Positions 23,266-32,447 of a stretch of 64,000 bases of DNA are shown here, in pieces. The number at the start of each line of letters is the position of its first letter. The first letter of the stretch is position 1. Where the stretch lies: the NCBI GenBank assembly GCA_964036195.1, contig OZ038459.1, positions 16,179,206-16,243,205 of the forward strand, written 5' to 3'. Source of the DNA: Sphaerolaimus hirsutus (lineage: Eukaryota > Nematoda > Chromadorea > Monhysterida > Sphaerolaimidae). The notes below the pieces were generated by a model, which worked only from the letters and a program-made list of their open reading frames with translations, made no database searches and had not been told where the DNA came from. The translations under genes were made by a program, and so were the position numbers.

Positions 23266-23940
23266 GCAAACCCGCACAGTTTATGTTTCAGGTGATTTCG
23301 ACACCCCTCAAAAAATACACCACCGCTAGATTTGTACAGTCTGTACAGTATTTATTTTACCCCAGAAGGGAACAAGGCAACAAAACAGCCTCGGCTCTGA
23401 AGGCCACCCTTCAGTAGACGGGGCATATCTTTTAGAGGGGGTTTCCTAATTGGAAACCCCTGCTTCTTAATAAGAACTCAATGCAACTGCAAAATGCTAC
23501 TCAATCCAACAAATGTTCTCCTAGTGAGCAACAACAATATTTGATTGGGTGGTATTTAACATATACCACCCCGCATTCTGGCTAAAACAACCCTTAAAGC
23601 TCAGCTCTCTTCTTTTGAACTTTAGGTTACCATTTTCGGTAACCGGAGAGAAATTAAATTCGTTTACACCTGAAACGAGTCAAAAAGAGGAAACGTGCAG
23701 GAAGACTGCACTGGTTGCATGGAGAGAGCTGCTATTAAGAAGCAGGGGTTTTCAATTAGAAAACCCCCTCTAAAAGATATCCCCCGACTAAGAAGGGTGG
23801 CCTTCAGAGCCGAGGCTGGTCGCTTTACCTTCTGGGGTAAAATAAATACTGTACAGACTGTACAAATCTGGCGGTGGTGATTTTTTGAGGGGTGCCGACA
23901 GTGCCCGAAACATGAAGTTTGCGGGTTCGTGTTTCGCTGT
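23266..23940. mobile_element. Foldback element with about 200-bp arms
   Basis: The left arm (23266-23475) and right arm (23735-23940) are inverted copies sharing GTACAGTCTGTACAGTATTT, the pair AGGGTGGCC/GGCCACCCT, and GAAACCCC-type ends. The spacer of about 260 bp has no supported gene. Confidence 0.8.
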
Positions 23941-23979
23941 GCAACAGCATACTCCAGCAACTTTTATAACGTTTTCTGG

Positions 23980-24276
23980 GGAGCTGGATTGTTTTTCTGG
24001 CTTTTTTTCAGTTTATTTTACACAGTTTTATTATGCTGAGGGCATGTGCATTTGACACAGCCGCCAGCCACGCTTTTTTGTGTTTTGTGCAATTTATGAT
24101 TGCAGTGCGCTGCGGTATTGAGCGACAGCGAAATACCGCAGCTCAAAGCACTGCAATCATAAATTGCACAAAACACAAAAAAGCGTGGCTGGCGGCTGTG
24201 TCAAATGCACATGCCCTCAGCATAATAAAACTGTGTAAAATAAACTGAAAAAAAGCCAGAAAAACAATCCAGCTCC
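23980..24276. mobile_element. Near-perfect foldback MITE
   Basis: Arms of about 135 bp from GAGCTGGATTGTTTTTCTGG inward to a centre of CTGCGGTATT...AATACCGCAG. Fragments of it occur in the polymerase gene (1316-1396) and in intron 3 of the 16511 gene. It has no coding capacity. Confidence 0.85.
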
Positions 24277-24444
24277 CACTACTGAAGTGGACAATGTGTA
24301 GTAGAAATTTCATTTGTTTTCTGCATGAGTACTGAACTGAATACACCACACCTTATAATATATTAACTCAAAAAAATCACGTCATAGAACGGGCAACTAA
24401 AACCACACCCAATAAAAACCCCAAAAACTCGACCACAAACAAAC

Positions 24445-24552
24445 CTTGACCTGATCAATGAGCATCTGCAAGTAACGATCAGCCTCGTGGATGTGCCTGT
24501 CAAACTGACGCACTGCGGCGCCCGCTTCACTGGCTGCCGCCGCGCGCAGTCG
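24445..24552 (-). CDS. OSBPL9: OSBPL9/ORP9 exon 4
   Basis: This 36-codon exon (phase 0 at both ends) encodes QFDRHIHEADRYLQMLIDQV. It corresponds to the helix just after the PH domain of vertebrate ORP9 (there [20 protein letters not shown]). ORP9 is a lipid-transfer protein acting at ER-Golgi contacts. The acceptor is TTTGTGCAG and the donor AAG|GTTTGT. Later exons, including the lipid-transfer domain, would lie left of this point or outside the window. Confidence 0.85.
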
Positions 24553-24794
24553 CTGCACAAACGTGAAGTGTTAAAAGGAGATGTACAGATTAGAGGTGTG
24601 GAAAAATGTGGAAAAATTTCATTTTTTGAAGGAAAAATAGATAAAATGATGCTCGTGCTAGGATGTTCTTGCCTTGGTTCACTGCAGGATTTTGTTTACA
24701 TAGTGAATCAGCTATTTTGAACCGTGTATTGAATACAAAGGTCTGCACAGCTAATTCAACTTGATGTTCAGCCAATGTCTCAGGGGTCTTATAG

Positions 24795-24820
24795 ATATGA
24801 ACCCCCGCGGGGGTTCATAT
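24795..24820. repeat. 26-bp perfect palindrome
   Basis: A GC-rich palindrome centred on CCCCCGCGGGGG with no loop. It lies in OSBPL9 intron sequence beside GATAGATAG repeats. Confidence 0.8.
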
Positions 24821-24979
24821 AGATAGCAAATCGCTCCTCCGGAGGGATAGATAGCTGAAAAAATTTGGGGGGTTGGGGGGGGTTCGCGGGGGTTCAATAA
24901 ATAGGGTTTTCCTAGGTATAGAAGGAAGAAAAGGGGAAAAATCGCTAAAAGTAGGTGAAAAATGGCTAAGAATAAGTGA

Positions 24980-25852
24980 GGCATCTAGTTCCGAATGTCG
25001 GTAAAGACCAAAGTGTAAAAAAATGAGTTAAGTGTGGATCTGTGATCAGTGCACTGATTTCTTCATGATAGCAAAAGAATTTTTTCAATATCTTATACCG
25101 TTCCCGAGATATATATATGCCGATTTTTAGAGAAAAAAAACAAAAAAAATCATCCGAAACAGGGTATCTCCACCCTCAAATTGGAAAAAATTCACTCGAA
25201 ACGGGGTATCTCCAAAAAGAGCCACCAAAAATTTCACTCGAAACAGGGTATCTCCACCAACGGAAAAAATTATCCGAATTACGGTATAGATTTGAAGCAA
25301 ACAGTCCAAATTCCCATACAAAACAGAAAAAATCATCCGAATTACGGTATAGAATTCCAAACCAGTTTTTGAAAAAAATCATCCGAAACAGGGTATCTCC
25401 AAAAAAATCTTTGTCGGAAACAGGGTATCTCCAAAAAGTCTTTGTCCGAAACAGGGTATCTCCACTGCTCTCAGGTAAGAAATTTGCTCTCAAGTGGGGC
25501 CAGCAGAATGGCTCCAGCAGAACGGCAGCACAACCGCGCCCATTGATCCCATGGACTAAGTGGAGATACCCTGTTTCGAGTGATTTTTTTGAAAAAAATC
25601 ACTCGAAACAGGGTATCTCCACTGAATCTGCTGACCTATCTATCGAATCATCATAACTCTAGCTATATACGCCGGCCGCAGGGTTTAAAATATGGAAAAT
25701 GTAGACAATTTCATAAGCTTTTCAAAAAGTCTTGGGCAAGACTTGTCACTTTAAAGTTGCACGCTCGGGCCAACTTTGAATTTTCAAATGCAATTTTGGA
25801 AAAACCTAAAATGATGGAGATACCGACATTCGGAACTAGATGCCTCAAGTAT
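24980..25852. mobile_element. Inverted-repeat element with internal GGTATCTCCA repeats
   Basis: Terminal inverted repeats GAGGCATCTAGTTCCGAATG start at about 24981 and end at about 25852. Inside are eight or more copies of CGAAACAGGGTATCTCCAC or its CCGAATTACGGTATAG variant, plus a palindromic pair at 25558-25624. No transposase. Confidence 0.75.
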
Positions 25853-26135
25853 ATAAGCACATATATAGCCAAAATATGCGATAATGAACATGGACTAGCG
25901 ATTTTGGAGGCGAAAAACTATAAAAATGTACGAAAATTAGCGATTTTGAGCGAAAATTGGCCAAAAAATTTCAAAACTCGCTCCAGATAGATAGATAGCT
26001 GGACGATTTTTTTTTTTTTGGGGGGGGTTTAGGGGATAGTAGCCAACAAATTTGCCTCCGGGATAGATAGATAAATATCTGAGCGGGCCTCCGGGATAGA
26101 TAGATAGCTGGCGGATTTGGGGGGGGGGGGTAACC
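25853..26135. other. GATAGATAG and poly-G rich spacer
   Basis: Simple repeats (GATAGATAGCTGG and runs of G) that recur at 24835-24885 and, inverted, near 59970. No gene. Confidence 0.6.
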
Positions 26136-27154
26136 TAGGGTGTCAAAAAAAATTTTAACGGAAAACGGAAAAAATTATCGGCCGGAAAACGGAAAGGGTA
26201 AAATTTTTCATCTGCCGGAAAATGGAAAGGGTAAAAAAATTTATTGACCGGAAAACGGAAAGCGAAATTTGCACGGAAACGGAAAAAGTTAACAAAATTT
26301 TGCTAGAAAAATTGACATGAAACACCTGCATGCAGGTTTGCCTGTTTAGCTATGATTGTGGTAGCTGTATAGTTTTGTACTGAGCAGAGTTTTGTACATT
26401 TGTACCTTTACTTGTACTGAGCATCTGGACTGAATCAGCAAAAATCATTACAAAAGGATCAAAGCAACAACAATACTTGGAATTTAGCAAAATGGTGATG
26501 TACCATCAAAGTAAAAAAGTATAAGAGTACATTCAGCAGACTGCAATGTATGCAACCAAAATGTCAGGGCTGAGTTGGATACAAGTGATGAATGTTTCAT
26601 GGAGATGGTATAATTATGGCGCATTTTCTTCTGAAAAATGCATGGCATGCAGTCTGCAGAGTATATGAGACAATATAATGCCACATAGTGCCATAAAATA
26701 TCACTGCATCAAAATAAAATGGTGTAACAATAACATAATCAACTTCTCAATAGTTTCAGCCTTCAAATTGCTACAAAGAAAGTGGGACTTAAAAATGCCA
26801 GTGGAAAACGATAAAATACAGAGCAGAAAAATAATGGGAAAATTTTAGAAAACTGACTGAAAATCTAGCTGGAAAACAGAAAAATGGTCTGGAAAAATGG
26901 AAATGGATCTAGCCGGAAAACAGAACAATCGTCCGGAAAAACGGAAATGGATCACGCCGGAAAACGGAAAAATGGTCCGGAAAAACGGTAACGGAAAGGT
27001 TAAAAATTTTTAGCTTCGGGAAAAACTGAAAACGGAAAGGGTAAAAATTCTCAGCTGCCGGAAAACGGAAAGGGTAAAAATTTTTCAGCGGCCGGAAAAC
27101 GAAAAACGGAAAGGGAAAAAATTTTCCTCCGAAAAACGGAAAGTGTACACCCTA
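26136..27154. mobile_element. hAT-like inverted-repeat element with CGGAAAACGGAAA arrays
   Basis: Ends are TAGGGTGT...ACACCCTA. Both subterminal regions are arrays of GCCGGAAAACGGAAAGGGT-type units. Flanks GGGTAACC and TGGTAAAC match at 6 of 8 positions, compatible with a decayed 8-bp target duplication. Middle sequence has no transposase. Confidence 0.6.
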
Positions 27155-27818
27155 TGGTAAACCCCCCCCCCCCTACTAAACCCCTGCAATGTCTGTCGTA
27201 TACATGATTATAAAGATCGGGGCAGCGCAGACTTTCACTAAGCATACAAAAATTCCCATGAAACTCATACAAAAATTCCCATGCGTATCGGATTAAATTT
27301 GCCCGCAGAAAAACTACCCAATACGCGTGCAAAGCACGTATAAACGAATTGACTAGGTATTTTCGTTTACTTTTCGAGTCGCGAGGAACCGAATAGCTGC
27401 ATGAACTTTCTTCTACGTGCACTTGTACACTCGGACGCAAAAACTGCAGAATGAGTGTGTCTCTCTATCTCTAAAAACTCTTTACCTCTAGTAAGCGGCC
27501 TACCTCTAGAAATGACCGCTCTAACCCTAAGCTCTCTACCTCCAAATATGCACATGCGGCATGGGAGGGGGGCGAGCGCACGCGCACTTGCCGCGAGGCT
27601 GGGATAATCGGTGGCGGCATATGCATTGCCGCGCCGCGACGGGGGGGGGGGCGGTGTTGCGAATTTGCTTATGCCGACGTCACCGCCGTCTGGCGCTGGT
27701 ATAGTGATGGGCGGCAATTACCCCTTGTGTTGCGGTGTTTCCAAGATAATGGCACCTGGTCAACTGGTTCCGATTCTAATTCAAAACTTGCTGCCGAGTA
27801 ACACTACGAAGTTTATTC
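27155..27818. other. No gene seen
   Basis: OSBPL9 intron sequence, partly GC-rich (27540-27650), with no exon that I could match. Confidence 0.5.
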
Positions 27819-27826
27819 ACTTCATG

Positions 27827-28263
27827 CAGGGCCGTATCCAGGGGGGGGGCGGGGGGGGCTGCAGCCCCCCCCCCTCCCGGGGCGAGATCAAAAAGTGACC
27901 GGAAAATGCGACTTTTAGAACGTCAGCGTAAAAAATTTTGCGCGCAAGCGCGCATTCTTCACCAGACATAAGGTATTATCATCGGATTTGCTCCATGTGG
28001 CCACAAATCGTTATAAATACACTCGATGTTGTGTTTTTTGCTGTTTTGTATGTATATTTACATACATATACAGCATTCCATGGCGCTGACGCCAACGCCA
28101 ATTGCGCCATGGCGTGGCGCCTACTAATGGCGCCAGCGCCATGGCGCCATTCTGCATCTATGTAGCTGAAATTTTAGAGGGGGGGGGGCTGAGCCCCCCC
28201 CCCCCTTGCCGGCCTCCGTAAACAAGCAGCCCCCCCCGCTCAAAAATCCTGGATACGTCCCTG
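27827..28263. mobile_element. hAT-type MITE, 437 bp
   Basis: Inverted ends CAGGGCCGTATCCAGG and CCTGGATACGTCCCTG are flanked by a perfect 8-bp direct repeat ACTTCATG (27819-27826 and 28264-28271), the hAT signature. Poly-G/poly-C tracts lie next to both ends. Confidence 0.9.
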
Positions 28264-28377
28264 ACTTCATGCCTGCCTTTTACCTGTCACAAACCGCAAA
28301 AAAATGATACAGCTTCATTTGAAACACGATTCAACACTTTTCAACCTAAACCGAAATGTTGTAAAAGTGAGACGAAC

Positions 28378-28466
28378 CGAAGGTCTAGGTTTGTAGTAGC
28401 CAGACAGTTTGTGCACGACGATCTCTAGCGCGCGGATCCAACGCTCGCGCTCCTCAGAATCACGAG
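28378..28466 (-). CDS. OSBPL9: OSBPL9/ORP9 exon 3
   Basis: This 89-nt exon encodes ARDSEERERWIRALE, the C-terminal helix of the PH domain with its conserved Trp (human ARDADEREKWIHALE), then HKLSGYYKPRPS. Acceptor TCGCAG, donor TCG|GTTCGT. It completes the phase-1 codon left by exon 2 and ends in phase 0, matching exon 4. Confidence 0.9.
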
Positions 28467-28836
28467 CTGCGATTGGGGGGGGGGGGTAAATAGAAATTTC
28501 AAACTCTTTGGAGTTTGAGAATTTTTATTTCACCCCCAGAAAAAACACTTTAAATGTTGTTGTTTTCCAGAAAAATTCAAAAATGCAAAAATTTGTCGAT
28601 TTGGAGATTCGAAAACTATTTTTGGAAAAAATTCGAAACGTCATTTCAGAAGAAAAAAACACTAAAAAATTAATATTTTTCCCAGAGGGAATTTCCCATA
28701 TATCATCGTTAGCCATCGTGTTTAGACAACAAAAGACAACACATTGTCCAGATTTATATCTCCCCCACAGCTTAAAAAAATCACTTTAAAAGAACCTTAC
28801 ACAAAACCTTGCACATCAACTAAAAACAAAAAAAAC

Positions 28837-28966
28837 CTTGAAAATGGAATGTTTTATGATCAACTGTGATAGTGAAGCTGGCATCGTCCTCATCCTCGAA
28901 ACCAATGGCGGCGTCTTTTAATCGGACGCAGCCGCGACGCTCGCCGCGCACCATTTTCTCTTTTGA
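28837..28966 (-). CDS. OSBPL9: OSBPL9/ORP9 exon 2
   Basis: This 130-nt exon encodes [20 protein letters not shown] and [13 protein letters not shown], the central strands of the ORP9 PH domain (human SKDKMMRGSRRGCVRLRGAV and FTITVDQKTFHFQ). Acceptor CCGCAG, donor CAAG|GTTTTT. The 32-kb gap to exon 1 is mostly the LTR element. Confidence 0.93.
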
Positions 28967-29402
28967 CTGCGGAAAGGAAATGGAGAGTGAAGTGGGTTAA
29001 TGGGCCCACAGACGCTAGTTGACATCGCAAATTTGTGTCAACTCAATGTCAACTAAAAAAATTTAAAGCATCACACTTAACAGAAGGAATAAGAATTGTG
29101 TCATGTCATGCAAAAGTAAATATTTTCTGTCAGATAGGAAATTGAAATCACAGAATTCACTAAAATTCAGTTGACATCCAGCGTGTGTGGCGCCGATGGC
29201 GTTGCGCACACTAGTTTACTAACACCAGAACATTCAAAATTGAGTACGCATAAATCAGCTTTGCGCGCATTTGTGTTTGACTCAGGTAAACCTCAGTCAA
29301 CAGGATACTAGAAATCAAGCTCAATATTAAACTCAAATACGCTTACCCAAAGCTGCTTTATGAGTATTGAATTTTGAGTATACTGGAATGAGTAAACAAG
29401 AG
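28967..29402. other. OSBPL9 intron 1, left end
   Basis: No further exon or repeat structure recognised before the MITE at 29403. Confidence 0.5.
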
Positions 29403-29959
29403 TAGGGTTGGGACGATATATCGTATCGAATATCGAATATCGGATATCGACTATTTTTTCATATCGAATATCGATATCGAAAATTTTGGAAAAATATCGA
29501 ATATCGATATCGAATATCGACCATTTTTTCGATATTTTCGATATTCTATACTCCCTGGGCCTGACTTCAAATAAGCCAGGAATGGCACTATACGAGGGTG
29601 ATTTCATGAGCAATTTGACCAAATTTTGCGCGCAAGCGCGCACTTTGTTCTCACATGAAAGGTATTTTTGTTTCAGCACTTGCGGCAGCATCAAATCTTG
29701 TGCAAATGCTCTCTCAGATGTTCACATAAGAGTATATGTATGTTTAATAACTACTTACACCATGGAAACATCAATGGCACCATGGCATGGCACCTATAAT
29801 GATGCTGGCACCTTTTCCTTACCACATCTGTCACATTTTAAAATCATTTTCTCATTTTGATCATTGTGTGCCATTTAAATTTGTATAATCTACTTTTCAG
29901 TAGAGATGATCTGTTGGGTTTATGATCAAATGGAAATGCAATATGCCAAATGAGATATG
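29403..29959. mobile_element. hAT-type MITE, left part, split by the LTR element
   Basis: Starts TAGGGTTGGGACGATAT, followed by ATATCG-type repeats. Its other end is at 59821. The 8-bp direct repeat AACAAGAG flanks the outer ends (29395-29402 and 59822-59829), so both parts were one element of about 720 bp before the retroelement landed in it. Confidence 0.9.
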
Positions 29960-29973
29960 TGTAATGCGAGAAC

Positions 29974-30030
29974 TGACGGCGGGCCACCAAAGTGCCAGAC
30001 CTATGTCTCTGGGACGGTGACCCAGCGTCA
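29974..30030 (+). other. RNA hairpin motif, copy 1 (LTR)
   Basis: Outer stem TGACG/CGTCA with CACC/GGTG, inner stem CCAGA/TCTGG, loop CCTATG, a one-base variant of the usual CCTACG. Confidence 0.85.
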
Positions 30031-30047
30031 ATATGTAATGCGAGAAC

Positions 30048-30104
30048 TGACGGCGGGCCACCAAAGTGCCAGACCTATGTCTCTGGGACGGTGACCCAGC
30101 GTCA
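30048..30104 (+). other. RNA hairpin motif, copy 2 (LTR)
   Basis: Same sequence as copy 1, in the second 74-bp tandem unit at the LTR start. Confidence 0.85.
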
Positions 30105-30247
30105 ATTAACGCATACAAGCCCTAATTATGGCGCTTTAGCCGCCGGAAATGCCATACGGGCCATCTTTAGACCCAAGTGACGTCATCACGACGTCGCCCC
30201 ATACGAAACCTAATTTATAGGAAACTTACGGCGCAATGGACGCCAAC

Positions 30248-30322
30248 TATGGTAATTGGCGCCAGGTCACCAAAGTGCCAGACCTACGCCTCTGGGACGG
30301 TGATTCAGCGCGAATTACCATA
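30248..30322 (+). other. RNA hairpin motif, copy 3 (LTR), longest stem
   Basis: Outer stem TATGGTAATT/AATTACCATA (10 bp), then GCGC/GCGC and GGTCAC/GTGATT, inner CCAGA/TCTGG, loop CCTACG. Confidence 0.9.
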
Positions 30323-30889
30323 GAACGGTAAATCGATGGCGCTATGCCGCCGGCCCTAATTAGCAAAACGGCTTAATTAGCCGCTTCTAGTTGTGAAAAG
30401 GCCGGGTGACGTCATTCGACATCCCCGGGAATGGAACCTAAATTTTGTGAAACTTACGGCGCTTTTATTAAAAAGAAAAGCAGCGCCGAGTGAAAACTGT
30501 GTTTCCGAGTGTGGCGATCAAACGAGCCCCGGCGAACGACTTCGACAGCCGCGACAGCGCCGCGCCGCCGCCATTCGACACCCGCTGACCGCCGGAACCC
30601 GGGAGAGGGGGATTTTGGTGTTTTGGGGATTTTTGTGAATCTGTCGAATCGGTCACTTTTGGCCGAGTGCCAACTCTCTGAAAACGGCACCTAGTGTATT
30701 TTCGAGGGGGGTTAAGCACTGTCGCCGTATTTGGGCGACAGTTTATCGCTCAAAACTCGTAAATTCACCCCCTACCCAGTTCCCGCGAGCGTCGATAGCG
30801 TTGGCCGCCGGGAACGTCCGCGGAGCGACAGACCTCGGCCGCTCAGAGTTCTTGGTGGGAGTGGCCACCGGAAGGGAGGGCCCCGATAG

Positions 30890-30914
30890 CTCCAGAAGCC
30901 TACGTCCTTCGGAG
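30890..30914 (+). other. RNA hairpin motif, copy 4 (LTR), short variant
   Basis: CTCC-GAAG/CTTC-GGAG stem with one bulged A and the same CCTACGTC loop. Lacks the AAAGT internal loop. Confidence 0.6.
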
Positions 30915-31734
30915 TAGAGACGGGTCAACCCTTCTGGAGGGATATGTGCCTTAGGTTAAAAATTAGTAAAGGAAATTGGAAGAGTGCCAAAAGGGCCGTT
31001 TTTGTGTGTAACTTGGCACATATCCCACAGCCATTGCTGCCACAGGGAGGAGTTTTGTGATTTTGTAGGGTGTAGGAGTAGGTTTAGGGAGTAGGTTCGC
31101 GGTAGGTGCCGCGGTATGTGATTTATGGCGCGTATATTTGTGTTTATTTGTATTTAATTACCCACCTAACCCCCTTAGTTTGTGATAATTGCATGTGTTT
31201 GTGATTGTATTTCTACGTTTGCACTTATTTCTGTGTTTCGCACGTATTTCTGTGTTTGCACTTTTGCAGGTTGTGTTTACTTCGCGTCAGTCGATTGGTA
31301 CGCTGGTTGGACGAGCTCACGTTTGAGCGAACACGGTTGTTTTTGTGTTTTGGTCCTTTTGCACTTGTTTGCAGTGTTCGAGTAGCTGTGGATTTACTTG
31401 GCACGTTCCCAATGGTATCACGTTTAGTTTTGGAGAGTTTCGCTCAGTTGAGTCATTTTTAGCTGTTAGTTGTGCGTTTACATTTGGTAGGTTACTGTAG
31501 GTGGTTATTTCCTAGTTTGGCACAGTTCCAAGTTTGGTTTCATTAGCTGGCTGAGTGCCAGAAGAAAGGTGTTCCTGAATGTCAAGTCACCATCCCCTTG
31601 TTCCATTAAAAAGTAACCCTTGTGGTACTTGGCTTGGTTCAGCTGAAGTCACTTATTTTCGGTACACTTTCGAATGCACTTTCGTGATTGGTTGGCTCCG
31701 CCCAGCTGCAAACCGGTTTTGGGCACTTCAAACC

Positions 31735-31772
31735 TATAAAAGAGAGCCCCAATCTTGTGTTTGTCATCAGTC
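31735..31772 (+). promoter_or_regulatory. LTR core promoter, TATA box plus initiator
   Basis: TATAAAAG (31735-31742) lies 34 to 27 bp before the A of TCAGTC (31767-31772), the canonical distance, and TCAGTC fits the arthropod-type initiator. A CCAAT-type box (ATTGG) and a CCGCCC box lie within 50 bp upstream. Predicted start is about 31769, which would define the beginning of R. Confidence 0.7.
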
Positions 31773-32447
31773 TATTCAATTCAAATTCTAATTACTAAGT
31801 CAGTGATTTACCAGCTGAAATGAGCCTACCCTTGGTTATTCATTCTCTGCTAACTCTGGCATAGGCCTTCTCTTCCCTCTGCACGGTGACATTTAGGTTC
31901 ACAGGGGCAGGAGTGGCCACACGGAGCTGCCGGTATAGCTAAGATAGGGTGTTGTATGGGGAGAACCCACCATCTGTGATGCTTACTGTACGTCTGGACC
32001 TCTGTGGACTTGTTTTAGGCGTAGTATAAGCTGAAGTAGGCTGTACACCTATTGACTCGCTCTAGGCTTTCGTAAGGGCCCAAACAGTTGTGCTACGTCG
32101 TTGTAGATTACTTTTGATAGTGGTGCTGTGCCAAGCTAGGACTTAAGTACCTGGACTTGTGTGGTCTCTTACCAGTGTACCGTATTGCTATCCTCACCTG
32201 TCTGGTTTAGCTTATATGACCCTGAGTGTTATTTAGTCATTTTTATGTTAATGTTTTGATTTGGGAAGTGGAAAGGTAAATTGGAAATATTCAAATACTT
32301 TGGAAACTCTATTTTTTTTGCAAACGTGATTCGAGAAACCCAATTAGTGTAATTCAAGCTTACTCTGGTGCAACTAATTCTCTACTCAATCTATTGGCTC
32401 ATTCCAGCTAGTGGATCTAATTATTTCTAATTCTGATTGGTGAAATC

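Noticed and set aside
25117..25656. Open frames rich in SETGYL-type repeats
   Set aside because: They are translations of the GGTATCTCCA repeat array inside an inverted-repeat element.
27938..28165. Plus-strand frame at 27.9-28.2 kb
   Set aside because: Lies inside the hAT MITE at 27827-28263 and has no coding features.
29974..30030. Hairpin motif as a known self-cleaving ribozyme (hammerhead or twister)
   Set aside because: No CTGATGA...GAAA hammerhead core, and the motif is too short and lacks the second stem and pseudoknot partners of twister.
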